In this document: positions 1-8,301 of the stretch, one piece after another
How the letters are laid out: each line of letters opens with the position of its first letter
Position numbering within the stretch: the first letter of the stretch is position 1
Origin: UBA6382 sp963600315
Lineage (GTDB): Bacteria > Bacteroidota > Bacteroidia > Bacteroidales > Bacteroidaceae
Reading direction: 5' to 3'
Length of the DNA: 50,567 bases
Assembly: GCA_963600315.1 (NCBI GenBank)
Contig: CAVCAW010000062.1
Coordinates: 1 to 50,567 of the forward strand
Program-made: the position numbers and the translations under genes
Notes under the pieces: model-generated
Seen by the model: the letters and a program-made list of their open reading frames with translations, nothing else
Database searches by the model: none
Told to the model about the DNA's origin: nothing

Positions 1-2
1 CA

Positions 3-317
3 GTGGTGGTTCCTAGAATTCATGGATTTACAGAGAAAATTGTGGAAAAAAAATACAAGTCATGCTATTACACGATTATTGCAAGTGCAATCAATACGGT
101 TCTCTTTCGCAATTCTCCTGTATCAGATGAAGACAAGCGAAGAATAAATCAGTTATTGTCAGTCAATGGATATATTTATGAGGACTTTTGTAAATCATCA
201 TTGCGAAGATATAAGATAGAAGGATATTTGTTCAAACTATTCCCTTCTCACGCTGTAGATGTGTTTAACTTCATAAGCAAGAAAAATAGACATTCATGCA
301 AATCCAAAAAGAAATAG
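3..317 (+). CDS. C-terminal end of an unrecognised protein (5' partial)
   Basis: The reading frame is open to the left edge, so this is the last ~100 codons of a longer gene; the GTG at its left end is probably internal. I do not recognise the fold. The tail is rich in Lys, Arg, Tyr and Phe and ends in a basic KSKKK, which would suit the C-terminus of a cytoplasmic or membrane-associated glycosyltransferase. Its last 22 bases overlap the MurB paralogue downstream, so the two are probably co-transcribed and translationally coupled. Function is unknown; membership of the polysaccharide locus is inferred from position only. Confidence 0.55.
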   Translation: MVVPRIHGFTEKIVEKKYKSCYYTIIASAINTVLFRNSPVSDEDKRRINQLLSVNGYIYEDFCKSSLRRYKIEGYLFKLFPSHAVDVFNFISKKNRHSCKSKKK

Positions 318-1138
318 ACCTCTATAAATTTAGCACAATGCGTACGCACAGCATTGCCAGCGTGATGTACACCCCTCGCAATGTTGATGAACTGCGTGAA
401 GCGATAATAGATTGCAGGGGGAAATGCAACTTTTTAGGTGGGGGCAGCAATGTGGTTTTTGCGTCAACTGTCAGGACTCCTGTTATCAACTTGATGAGAC
501 TGAATGATGTCCGGACGTTAAACGCAGATGGTAGTATTACGGCTGGTTGCTCCGTGCGCATACAGAGCCTTATCAATTTTGGTAAGGAAAATGCATTAGG
601 AGGTTTCGAGTATCTTTACTCTCTTCCGGCAAGTGTTGGGGGCATTGTGTATATGAACGCTGGACGCGGTCGAGTGTATAACCAGCAGATTTCTGATTGG
701 TTGGTGTCTGTTGATTATCTTGATTTGGCCGACATGAAAGTAAAGACGATTAAAGTCGACAAGAATGACTGGACTTACCGACACTCGCCCTTCCACGAGA
801 TGCAAGCCGTGATTCTATCTGCAACTTTCATAATGCAACAGTCTTCCTCAGAGGAAATCGCTGTGCGAATACAAGAGCGTATAGATACAGTCAAGGCTAA
901 TCAAGAAGCAAATAAACCTAGTTGTGGAAGCGTCTTCAATCAAGCGAACAAATATCTGATGCGCCTGATAAGGGGAAAACGCATAGGAGGAGCTGCGTTC
1001 TCTAAGAAGACTAACAATTGGATAAGCAATGACCGTAGTGGTACTGCCAATGATGTGATTGCACTGATGGAGTATGCTGAGAAATGTCATAAGCGTCTGG
1101 GATTGAAATGTTCTCCTGAGATAAGAATTTTTAAATAA
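296..1138 (+). CDS. murB: MurB-like FAD-dependent reductase (UDP-N-acetylenolpyruvoylglucosamine reductase family)
   Basis: MurB reduces UDP-GlcNAc-enolpyruvate to UDP-MurNAc with NADPH and FAD. The 280-residue protein shows the FAD-binding GGGSN at 48-52, PASVGG at 111-116 followed by MNAG, the YRHS motif at 161-164, SCGSVF at 209-214 with Ser212 in the proton-donor position, and a C-terminal PEIRIF with Glu275. All key residues are therefore present. It is on the short side for MurB and lies inside a glycosyltransferase cluster rather than a cell-wall cluster. It could be the only MurB of the cell, or a paralogue supplying a muramic-acid-like sugar to the polysaccharide. Family assignment is firm; the physiological role is inference. 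Confidence 0.85.
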   Translation: MQIQKEIDLYKFSTMRTHSIASVMYTPRNVDELREAIIDCRGKCNFLGGGSNVVFASTVRTPVINLMRLNDVRTLNADGSITAGCSVRIQSLINFGKENALGGFEYLYSLPASVGGIVYMNAGRGRVYNQQISDWLVSVDYLDLADMKVKTIKVDKNDWTYRHSPFHEMQAVILSATFIMQQSSSEEIAVRIQERIDTVKANQEANKPSCGSVFNQANKYLMRLIRGKRIGGAAFSKKTNNWISNDRSGTANDVIALMEYAEKCHKRLGLKCSPEIRIFK

Positions 1139-1152
1139 TGGTGTAAGAGTAT

Positions 1153-2313
1153 ATGAGAATACTGCATATAACAAACAGTTATGGCGGAACTGCCGTGTAC
1201 ACTAATCTGTATACCGCAATTGATGAGCAGTCAGATTGTGAACAGTGGGTATATGTGCCACTAAACAGCAGAAATCATAATCGTGTAGGCAATATGATGA
1301 TTGATTTCAAGAATAGTGGTTCCAGAATTCATTATGCTACTTTGTTGAAAAGGTATCATTCATATCTGTACGGGGCAAAGATTCGGGCTGTGGTCAAAGA
1401 TATAGTGCGCACTTTCGACATGTCAAAGGTTGACGTTATACATGCCAGTACTCTCTGCTTTGATGGAGCTGTAGCCTATGAATTGAGCAGAAAGTTCGAT
1501 GTCCCATATATGGTTGCTGTACGCAATACAGATGTTCATACATATTACAACAAACTCTTTTGGAGGAAGTCTTACTTCACGAAGATATTGACAAATGCCC
1601 AAAAAGTTGTGTTTATATCTCCTAAATACAGGGAGAATTTCCTAAAACTACAGGTTCCTTCGAGAAAGCGTAAAACGGTCAACAATAAAACAATAGTTAT
1701 CCCTAATGGAGTGAACGAAATCTTTTTAAGTAGCCAGTATAATGGTGAAAGAAAGCTTGGTGACGAATTGAAACTGATATTTGTGGCAGCGTTCAACTCT
1801 AGAAAGGGACTAACGGAAACCCTGCAGGCTGTAGAACGGTTGCGTGCAGAAGGACTGAAAGTGTCGCTTAATGCGATAGGCAAAGGCTTGCCAAATAGAC
1901 CTCAAGATGCAGATTATATCAAAGAAGTGGAGGCTTTGGCAGAGGGTAAGGATTGGGTAAAGCTTCAGTCATTCAAAGCTCCCCAAGAGATTATCGAAGA
2001 AATGCGTCATTATGATGCTTTCATTATGGTATCATCCCCTGAGACTTTCGGATTAGTGTATGTGGAAGCCTTAACTCAGAAACTACCTATCATATATACT
2101 CGCAATGAAGGTTTTGACGGTTTCTACAAAGACGGTTTTGTAGGCTATCCTGCCCATGCTGGAAGCGTGGAGAGTATTATGAATGCTATAAAGAATGTAA
2201 ATGAGAATTACGCTAGTCTTGTGAGCAACATAGAGATGCTGAGTCTAGAAACAGACTTTGAATGGAATAATATCGGTAGGAAGTATCTAGACATCTACAA
2301 AACAATTTTGTGA
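1153..2313 (+). CDS. Glycosyltransferase family 4
   Basis: Transfers a sugar from a nucleotide-sugar donor during repeat-unit assembly on the cytoplasmic face of the membrane (role inferred from family and context). The 386-residue protein has a GT-B layout: an N-terminal domain starting MRILHITNSYGG, a mid-protein IPNGV hinge, and a C-terminal donor-binding domain with FVAAFNSRKG and the E-x7-E-like stretch SPETFGLVYVEALTQ. It starts 14 bp after the MurB paralogue. It is clearly related to the GT4 two genes downstream (same LHI-N-Y-G start, HA-TL---DG-AY and VRNTDV motifs), so the pair probably arose by duplication. Acceptor and donor cannot be read from the sequence. Confidence 0.88.
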   Translation: MRILHITNSYGGTAVYTNLYTAIDEQSDCEQWVYVPLNSRNHNRVGNMMIDFKNSGSRIHYATLLKRYHSYLYGAKIRAVVKDIVRTFDMSKVDVIHASTLCFDGAVAYELSRKFDVPYMVAVRNTDVHTYYNKLFWRKSYFTKILTNAQKVVFISPKYRENFLKLQVPSRKRKTVNNKTIVIPNGVNEIFLSSQYNGERKLGDELKLIFVAAFNSRKGLTETLQAVERLRAEGLKVSLNAIGKGLPNRPQDADYIKEVEALAEGKDWVKLQSFKAPQEIIEEMRHYDAFIMVSSPETFGLVYVEALTQKLPIIYTRNEGFDGFYKDGFVGYPAHAGSVESIMNAIKNVNENYASLVSNIEMLSLETDFEWNNIGRKYLDIYKTIL

Positions 2314-2376
2314 AACTGGGTTGTAGGTTGTTGGGTGATATATAAAATGTAAATAATTATTGGCGGGTTATAACTG

Positions 2377-3513
2377 ATGAAACTAGCACTACTATCATTT
2401 CACAATGCCGCAAACTATGGCGCTGCTCTACAGGCATATGCTCTGCAGGCTTTTTTGGAAAAAAGGGGCTATGAATGTGAGTATTTGGATTATGTGAATG
2501 ATGCTCGCAAGAGCATGTACAGCATGCATGACCATATATGGAAAAACACAAAGAGTGGGAATTTATCAGCAGCCCTAAAGTATATGATGGGAACACCCTT
2601 TGTGCAACTGCGGAAAAAACGTTTTAACAAGTTCTACAAACAACACCTGAAAGTATCAGCGCAAACTTATACGAACGCTGAGATGGCTAAAGCTGTAGAG
2701 CCGCTTTATGACAAGTTTATCGTTGGGAGTGACCAGGTTTGGTGTGCAGAAAACAACGGCGGCGATATGGCTTTTTTGTTCTCTTTCGTGAAGGACGGCA
2801 AGAAGAAAATCTCGTATTCTTCAAGCTTTGGGGTGCCAGAGATTCCAGAGCCGTTAAGAGATGACTATGCAAGATACTTGAAAGACTTTTCACACTTGAG
2901 CACCCGCGAGGAGTTCGGTTGCGATATGATTAAGAGTATGACCGGCAAGGATGCTGTTCTTGTCCTGGACCCTGTATTTCTTCTGTCGGCAGAAGATTGG
3001 GCGGAATTGATTTCTTCAAAGAACGAAGATAGATTCATCTTCAGTTATACTAACACAGAGGCTCAACTCCCGTCTTTCCTGAAGCAGACGAAATATCCTA
3101 TTGAAGGTAAACGAATCTACAAGTTGTCTTCACAAACCAGACCATCTGACTTTATAAATAAACAAGTCAAGGTTATGTACACGATGTCTCCACAGACTTT
3201 CTTGCAATCTGTTCGAGATGCAGAATTCGTTGTGACCGCATCATTCCATTGCTTGGCATTCTCAATTGTTTTCCACAAACCTTTTGCTGCATTGCTCTCT
3301 GGGGGAAAGGTTGGACGATTGTATAACCTTCTGGATCTTTTTGGACTGACAGACAGAATTGTAACAAAGGTTACGACGCTAGAGGCTTTGCAAAAACCAA
3401 TAGACTGGAATTATGTCGATAGTATCTTGAGTCAAAAAAGAAAAGAATCGATAGATTACCTCATAGGCGCAATATGTGACTGTGCTAAAACTTCGGGGGG
3501 GGTAATTGTTTAA
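2377..3513 (+). CDS. Polysaccharide pyruvyl transferase family protein
   Basis: Family members add a pyruvyl ketal from phosphoenolpyruvate to a sugar of an exopolysaccharide. The N-terminus (LLSFHNAANYGAALQAYAL) is the typical start of the Bacteroidetes branch, followed by a YDKFIVGSDQVW motif near residue 115, a DPVFLL segment near 197 and TASFHCLAFSIVF near 288. The 378-residue length is usual. The gene ends a few codons after a G8 tract. If one G were gained, the frame would run another ~30 codons and stop at a TGA overlapping the ATG of the next gene, so the present C-terminus may be only one of two phases. Neighbouring glycosyltransferases support a role in surface polysaccharide modification. 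Confidence 0.85.
   Translation: MKLALLSFHNAANYGAALQAYALQAFLEKRGYECEYLDYVNDARKSMYSMHDHIWKNTKSGNLSAALKYMMGTPFVQLRKKRFNKFYKQHLKVSAQTYTNAEMAKAVEPLYDKFIVGSDQVWCAENNGGDMAFLFSFVKDGKKKISYSSSFGVPEIPEPLRDDYARYLKDFSHLSTREEFGCDMIKSMTGKDAVLVLDPVFLLSAEDWAELISSKNEDRFIFSYTNTEAQLPSFLKQTKYPIEGKRIYKLSSQTRPSDFINKQVKVMYTMSPQTFLQSVRDAEFVVTASFHCLAFSIVFHKPFAALLSGGKVGRLYNLLDLFGLTDRIVTKVTTLEALQKPIDWNYVDSILSQKRKESIDYLIGAICDCAKTSGGVIV
3495..3502 (+). repeat. G8 homopolymer at 3' end of pyruvyl transferase gene
   Basis: Eight consecutive G directly before TAATTG. In the present length the gene stops 3 codons later. With seven G it would stop at once at TAA. With nine it would read through to a TGA at 3594-3596 that overlaps the next ATG (ATGA). 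Confidence 0.9.
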
Positions 3514-3592
3514 TTTTCATTGCGTTATGTGTAGAAAGTAGAGGGGATGTATCTGCAGCAAGCCAAGACTTGTGTAGAAAGGGGGCTGCAGC

Positions 3593-4729
3593 ATGAAAAT
3601 CCTACACATCTCAAATGGTTATGCTGGCAGTAAAGTACATAGTCAGCTGACTAAAGCATTGGACACTTTAGGCATTGCTCAAACTGTCTACTGCCCCGTA
3701 AGGGAGAAACGGTTGTTGAACCAGAATAGATTTGATGGAAAAGATATAAAATTTGTTTATAGCCTGTGTATAAAGCCGTGGTACAAATATGTGTATCATT
3801 ACAAAGCTCAAGAACTGTACAAGGATATGAAGCAGCTAGTGAATGTAAAGTCTGCTGATATCATCCACGCACATACACTATTCTCCGACGGCGTGCTTGC
3901 GTATAAAGCCCACAAAGAGTATGGTACTCCATACGTCATTGCAGTGCGAAACACTGATGTCAATGGCTTTGTTCGGTTGATGAAACATACATACGGCGTG
4001 GGCAGGAGGATAATATTGAATGCGGAAAAGATATATTTTATATCTGCATCCCTGAAGGTGTCCTTTGAACACTCGAACTTTATTCGTCCCATATTGGATA
4101 AGGTCAAATACAAATTTGTCGTTAGACCTAACGGCATGGACGATTATTGGCACAATCATATTTCGAATGAAAGCCGAACGGGCCATGATGTTCTCTATGT
4201 GGGTGACTATTCTGCTAACAAGAACGTGGTACGACTAGCAGAAGCGGTCTTAGAGTTGCGCAAAGAGAAAGGGTTTGAAAATGTTAGGCTTGTGATTGTT
4301 GGAGGGGATGTAAAAGGAGGGGCTAGAAAAAATGATGGCAGGACACAGACTATGATTGATGCTCATCCAGAGGCAATAAAGGCTTATGGAATAATCCAAG
4401 ACAAAGACAGGCTGAAGAAAGTAATGCGTAGATGCTCACTATTAGCCATGACTTCTATTCATGAAACATTTGGACTAGTATACTTGGAGGCCCTTAGTCA
4501 GAATTTGCCAGTTGTTTATACAAAAGGACAGGGCATAGACGGGCTGTTTGATGGCACTGTAGGCATTGGCGTTAGTCCGCTCTCTAGCTTAGAAATCAAA
4601 AATGCCATCAAGGAGGTCTTTCAAAATCATGTTTACTATGGTAATAGGCGCATAGATTTCTTAAATTTTAAGTGGAGTAAGATTGCTGAGAGTTATGTTC
4701 GAGATTATAATGATGTTGTTATAAGTTGA
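3593..4729 (+). CDS. Glycosyltransferase family 4
   Basis: A 378-residue GT-B glycosyltransferase and paralogue of the GT4 two genes upstream. Visible signatures are MKILHISNGYAG at the N-terminus, DIIHAHTLFSDG near 85, VRNTDVNG near 120, a VRPNGMDDYW hinge near 178, VLYVGDYSANKN near 200 and the donor-site stretch SIHETFGLVYLEALSQNLP near 290. Its ATG would form an ATGA overlap with the upstream gene in the alternative phase of that gene's G tract. Its stop TGA lies 2 bp before the ATG of the acyltransferase. Sugar specificity is unknown. Confidence 0.88.
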   Translation: MKILHISNGYAGSKVHSQLTKALDTLGIAQTVYCPVREKRLLNQNRFDGKDIKFVYSLCIKPWYKYVYHYKAQELYKDMKQLVNVKSADIIHAHTLFSDGVLAYKAHKEYGTPYVIAVRNTDVNGFVRLMKHTYGVGRRIILNAEKIYFISASLKVSFEHSNFIRPILDKVKYKFVVRPNGMDDYWHNHISNESRTGHDVLYVGDYSANKNVVRLAEAVLELRKEKGFENVRLVIVGGDVKGGARKNDGRTQTMIDAHPEAIKAYGIIQDKDRLKKVMRRCSLLAMTSIHETFGLVYLEALSQNLPVVYTKGQGIDGLFDGTVGIGVSPLSSLEIKNAIKEVFQNHVYYGNRRIDFLNFKWSKIAESYVRDYNDVVIS

Positions 4730-4731
4730 TT

Positions 4732-5292
4732 ATGAATAGATTGTCAGAAATAGGGGGGGGTAAAACAGCTAGAAGGGCTTTCCTTCTGCCACTCATCTAT
4801 CGGTTGAGGTACCCTAAGACTCCTTATGAGCTTATACCTTATTATTACAAGCGGAGCTTGTTTGCAGAGTTATGGCATCTTGTTCGCAAAGGGATTTGCC
4901 AAAATATTGCACCCAGCTGTGTGCTTAACCCTGTGCGCATTGCGCTATACCGACTTTGTGGCTTTAAGATTGGTAAGGGGTGCTTCGTAGGTATGAAGTG
5001 CTATTTCGATGACCTGTGTGCGGACAAGATGGTGATAGGCAATAATGTAACGATATCATACGGGGTGTACTTTGCTTGCCATGGTCGCAAGCAGGGGCAC
5101 AATACCATAACAATAAAGGACGGAGCCTACATCGGAATGCGGTCTTCCATTACCGCTCGTCGCGACATTGAGATAGGCGAACACGCAGTCATCGGTGCCA
5201 TGGCGCTGGTCAACAAATCGATACCGGCTGGTGCTACAGCTGTGGGGGTACCGTGCGCTCCAATAAGAAATGAAAGACGTGAACAACTATAA
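4732..5292 (+). CDS. Left-handed beta-helix acyltransferase (hexapeptide repeat)
   Basis: Probably O- or N-acetylates a sugar in the polysaccharide. The C-terminal two thirds carry imperfect hexapeptide repeats (KIGKGCFVGMKCYF, MVIGNNVTISYGVYF, IKDGAYIGMRSSI, IEIGEHAVIGAMAL) ending in the typical NKSIPAGATAVGVPC turn, as in WcaF/serine-acetyltransferase-like enzymes. I chose the ATG rather than an in-frame TTG six bases earlier that overlaps the previous stop. Codons 8-10 lie in a G8 tract: seven or nine G would lead to early stop codons, so expression could be switched by slippage; the gene is in the open phase here. Acceptor unknown. Confidence 0.83.
   Translation: MNRLSEIGGGKTARRAFLLPLIYRLRYPKTPYELIPYYYKRSLFAELWHLVRKGICQNIAPSCVLNPVRIALYRLCGFKIGKGCFVGMKCYFDDLCADKMVIGNNVTISYGVYFACHGRKQGHNTITIKDGAYIGMRSSITARRDIEIGEHAVIGAMALVNKSIPAGATAVGVPCAPIRNERREQL
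4753..4760 (+). repeat. G8 homopolymer at codons 8-10 of acyltransferase gene
   Basis: Eight G followed by TAAAAC. One extra G gives an immediate TAA; one fewer gives a TGA about 16 codons later. Only lengths congruent with eight keep the acyltransferase open. Confidence 0.9.
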
Positions 5293-6064
5293 ACTATATA
5301 AGGGAGCATGGATTTTTGCGAAAAATCCATGCGCGGAGAGACAATTAACTGTAGATCAGTGTAATACACTGCTTTATCGGGGGGGGTATTTTGTAAGAAA
5401 CGTCTATGACTTCGATTGCGAGGGTGAAACAAGTTTCTGGTATGTGATAAAGGATGAGTTTGGAGGGATGGAAGAACTTACGTCCAATACACGTCGAAAA
5501 GTACGCAAGGCTCTGAAGTCTTATGATATCCGCATCATTACCTCTGAAGAGTTTCGAAATATTGCGCTGAAGATTTACAACGGGGCTTTGACATCCTATA
5601 AGGTGAAAGCCTCGACGGTCACGCAATCGGACATAGACAACATGAGCAGAGACGAGTGGCAGCAATACTGGGGCGTATATATAAAAGGTACAGACCAGGC
5701 CGTGGCAGTGGCTCGCAATGTTGTGATGAGAGATTATTGTGACTATGCTACGCTGAAGTGTCTCCCAGAGGCATTGCACAATGCGACCTATCCTTACTAT
5801 GGTTTGATATATGAGATGAACCGATATTATCTGCAAGAAATGGGGATGAACTATATACTCGACGGAGCACGCTCCATCACAGAACATTCCAATATACAGC
5901 CCTTCTTAATAGATAAGTTCCATTTCCGCAAGGCTTACTGCCGATTAAACATCGTATACAAACCATGGATTAAGTGGGTTGTGAATGTTCTATATCCTCT
6001 GCGCAAGCATCTGCCGCTTAAAGTACGCAGCGTGCTGAACATGGAGGCTATGAGGCGAGGGTAG
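5270..6064 (+). CDS. GNAT/FemAB-like acyltransferase domain protein
   Basis: A 264-residue protein that reads as a FemAB/GNAT-fold acyltransferase: a basic helix TSNTRRKVRKALKSY near 72, a central region ending in YYGLIYEMNRYYLQEMGMNYILDGARS (residues ~182-208), and a C-terminal basic amphipathic end. Such proteins in polysaccharide loci are thought to acylate or aminoacylate sugars, but the exact reaction is not known. It overlaps the upstream acyltransferase by 23 bp. Codons 37-39 lie in a G8 tract; gain or loss of one G gives a stop within about eight codons, so the gene is a candidate for phase variation and is open here. Confidence 0.65.
   Translation: MKDVNNYKLYKGAWIFAKNPCAERQLTVDQCNTLLYRGGYFVRNVYDFDCEGETSFWYVIKDEFGGMEELTSNTRRKVRKALKSYDIRIITSEEFRNIALKIYNGALTSYKVKASTVTQSDIDNMSRDEWQQYWGVYIKGTDQAVAVARNVVMRDYCDYATLKCLPEALHNATYPYYGLIYEMNRYYLQEMGMNYILDGARSITEHSNIQPFLIDKFHFRKAYCRLNIVYKPWIKWVVNVLYPLRKHLPLKVRSVLNMEAMRRG
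5379..5386 (+). repeat. G8 homopolymer at codons 37-39 of GNAT/FemAB-like gene
   Basis: Eight G followed by TATTTTG. Nine G leads to TGA a few codons on; seven G leads to TAA after three codons. Confidence 0.9.
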
Positions 6065-6089
6065 ATGTAGGACTTGCAGGATTAGGACC

Positions 6090-6566
6090 ATGGCTGAATA
6101 CTTTTATAAGCTGGGGCAACAACCGGCAAGGATTGAGAACGTGCATGGAGTAGAATTCCGAAAGATTGTTCCGACGTTCTTTAACATGCATAACCTGCTG
6201 TGGCATATCTTTTCGTGGTTGAGAGGTAAATTGTTTTTCGAATATCAAATAATAAGGGACGGCAGGGTAGTGTCAACTGCTCAAGTGGTAACAAAATTGC
6301 CAATATTCCCTTTTATGACGAACAACAGTTGGCATATAGGCCCATGCAGGACGGTAGAGGAAGAACGTGGAAATGGTTTCTACCCATTGTTGCTACAATA
6401 TATTTGCGACAACCATCTGGGTAAAGACTTCTACATGATGACGAAAGACAACAACATATCTTCGCAACGCGGCATAGCGAAAGCGGGTGGTGTGAAAATA
6501 GGTGAAGGCATTAAAGACCGTTACGGGCGGTATGTAATCACAAGAGAATGCAAGACTACGGATTAG
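6090..6566 (+). CDS. GNAT-like N-acetyltransferase
   Basis: A 158-residue protein with the length and layout of a single GNAT domain: strand ISWLRGKLFFEYQIIRDGRVVSTAQVV, then the acetyl-CoA region around TVEEERGNGFYPLLLQYIC (where a typical member has RGxGxG/A), then a C-terminal DNNISSQRGIAKAGGVKIGEG matching the usual N-xxS-xxxxxKxGF tail. It lies between a FemAB-like gene and a GT2 whose start overlaps its last 19 bp, so it belongs to the polysaccharide operon. Probable role is acetylation of an amino sugar; substrate not readable. Confidence 0.7.
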   Translation: MAEYFYKLGQQPARIENVHGVEFRKIVPTFFNMHNLLWHIFSWLRGKLFFEYQIIRDGRVVSTAQVVTKLPIFPFMTNNSWHIGPCRTVEEERGNGFYPLLLQYICDNHLGKDFYMMTKDNNISSQRGIAKAGGVKIGEGIKDRYGRYVITRECKTTD

Positions 6567-7390
6567 TATCAATCATAACGCCGTCATGGGCAAGCGCTGA
6601 GTTTGTCGGCGAGTCGATACAAAGCGTGATGGCACAGACATACCCACACTGGGAGTTGCTTGTGCAGGACGATTGCTCTATCGACAATACATGGGAGGTG
6701 GTTCGCCCTTACGCAGAAGCTGACCCACGCATAAAATATGAATGCAACGAGCACAATAGCGGAGCAGCTGTGACGCGCAACAACGCACTTAGGCGAGCAT
6801 GCGGACGCTGGATTGCCTTTCTTGACAGCGACGACCTATGGCTGCCGGAGAAATTGGAACGGCAGTTGGAGTTTATGGTCAAGAACGGGTATGCGTTTTC
6901 TTATACATGCTATGAAGAGATAAATGAAGCACATCAGCCTACCGGAATAGTGACAGGAGGTCCTGTACATATCACGAAGTTAGGAATGTACAGTTATTGC
7001 TGGCTTGGGTGCTTGACTGTAATGTATGATGCGGAGACCGTCGGACTGCTGCAAATTGCTGACATCAAGAAGAACAACGACTACGCAATGTGGCTAAGGA
7101 TCATTGACAAGGCGGATTGCTATCTGCTGGATGAATGCCTTGCGAAATATCGCCGTGGTCGGGCGGGTAGCGTGTCGACTCACGGCTATGCCACGATGAT
7201 AGGGTGGCACTACAGATTGTGGCACAAAGCAATGGAGTTCTCCGCGGTAAGTAGTGTCTTTTGGACGTTAATCAACTTGGTGTGTGGAGTCTACAAGAAG
7301 TTGGTATACGTGGAGAGAAACCACACCACTTTGATTGGCGAAGGGAACAACATAGTGAATATTAACGAATTGACTGGGGGGGTAAATTAG
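6548..7390 (+). CDS. Glycosyltransferase family 2
   Basis: A GT-A fold enzyme of 280 residues. It shows VSIITPSWASAEFVGESIQSVMAQTYPHWELLVQDDCSIDNT at the N-terminus (donor site), NNALRRACGRWIAFLDSDDLWLPEKL with the metal-binding DSDD near 95-98, and the acceptor-side motif NNDYAMWLRII near 178. This matches the WcaA/TuaG-like branch used in capsule synthesis. It overlaps the upstream GNAT gene. A G7 tract lies three codons before the stop; one fewer G would stop immediately, one more would add about 13 codons. Sugar specificity unknown. Confidence 0.88.
   Translation: MQDYGLVSIITPSWASAEFVGESIQSVMAQTYPHWELLVQDDCSIDNTWEVVRPYAEADPRIKYECNEHNSGAAVTRNNALRRACGRWIAFLDSDDLWLPEKLERQLEFMVKNGYAFSYTCYEEINEAHQPTGIVTGGPVHITKLGMYSYCWLGCLTVMYDAETVGLLQIADIKKNNDYAMWLRIIDKADCYLLDECLAKYRRGRAGSVSTHGYATMIGWHYRLWHKAMEFSAVSSVFWTLINLVCGVYKKLVYVERNHTTLIGEGNNIVNINELTGGVN
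7376..7382 (+). repeat. G7 homopolymer at 3' end of GT2 gene
   Basis: Seven G followed by TAAATTAG, the same G-tract-then-TAA arrangement as at the pyruvyl transferase gene. Slippage would only change the extreme C-terminus. Confidence 0.75.
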
Positions 7391-7516
7391 GCCTTCCACA
7401 ATATAGCATGGCAGCATAGCCTTGCGACTGTCTAGGTACTGTCGTCAAGGTTTTTGCAGAAAAAACAGGAATCTTGACGGCTGTATATGTGGTGAGAAAC
7501 TATAAATACAGCTATA

Positions 7517-8278
7517 ATGGATAAAATAAAAGTTGGAATTATTGGATGCGGCTTCGTAGGCGGAGCCTTGAAAGATTGGTTGGAGCACAACAACCCAGAC
7601 TGCAAACTGTTTATCAGTGATCCACCGAAGGGATATAACGACGACCTGAGCGGAGTAGACATTGCGTTTTTGCAGATTCATGTGCCAACGGAAGACGACG
7701 GCACACAGGACTTGACGCTCATGAAGGAGCTTATCACGAATCTGCCGGACGTGCCCGTGTTCGTAAGGACCACCATACTGCCTGGCACGAGTGAGATGCT
7801 CTCTCGCGAGACGAAGCACCAGGTTTGCTATATGCCAGAGTTCCTTACGGAGCGAACTTTCTTGGAGGACTTCCGCAGGCAGACGATGGTATTCACTGGT
7901 GCCCAGGAACTTCTGACCAAGATCTTTGTTGGCAAGAAGTTCACGGTGATGACACCACTGGAGGCAGAACTGACCAAGTATATGCACAATGTGTTTGGGG
8001 CGTATAAGGTGACTTACTTCAACGCCTGCCGTGAATACTGCGAGCAGATGGGCGGAGACTGGCGCAAGGTACACACTGGTATGCTCCTTTCGGGGTATAT
8101 CAACGACACGCACACCTTTGTGCCTGGTCCTGACGGCAAGTTCGGCTATGGCGGCAAATGCTTCCCTAAGGACGTGAATGCGTTCGCCAAGATGACGCAG
8201 GGCACTCCGCTCGGCACACTGCTGGAGCATCTGCATGAACTGAACGTGCACTTCAGGGGCGTAGAGGAGCATATTTAA
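7517..8278 (+). CDS. Short nucleotide-sugar dehydrogenase (UDP-glucose/GDP-mannose 6-dehydrogenase family)
   Basis: Family members oxidise C6 of a nucleotide sugar twice, with NAD, to a uronate. The N-terminal Rossmann motif GIIGCGFVGGAL (7-18), MPEFLTE near 106-112, ELTKYMHN near 151-158 and the catalytic loop FGYGGKCFPKD (209-219, nucleophile Cys215) are all intact. At 253 residues it is much shorter than the usual 390-450: the C-terminal nucleotide-binding Rossmann domain is missing, and the protein ends about 38 residues after the catalytic cysteine. No in-frame remnant of that domain is visible downstream before the next gene. It may act on a different substrate, need a partner, or be inactive. 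Confidence 0.8.
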   Translation: MDKIKVGIIGCGFVGGALKDWLEHNNPDCKLFISDPPKGYNDDLSGVDIAFLQIHVPTEDDGTQDLTLMKELITNLPDVPVFVRTTILPGTSEMLSRETKHQVCYMPEFLTERTFLEDFRRQTMVFTGAQELLTKIFVGKKFTVMTPLEAELTKYMHNVFGAYKVTYFNACREYCEQMGGDWRKVHTGMLLSGYINDTHTFVPGPDGKFGYGGKCFPKDVNAFAKMTQGTPLGTLLEHLHELNVHFRGVEEHI

Positions 8279-8301
8279 TTGACAGCAATTAAAGAGTTAT
8301 C

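Noticed and set aside
7441..7516. A hairpin (CGTCAAG ... CTTGACG) before the dehydrogenase gene as a riboswitch or terminator
   Set aside because: The stem is only 7 bp with a long irregular interior, there is no T-tail, and it matches no RNA family that I recognise.
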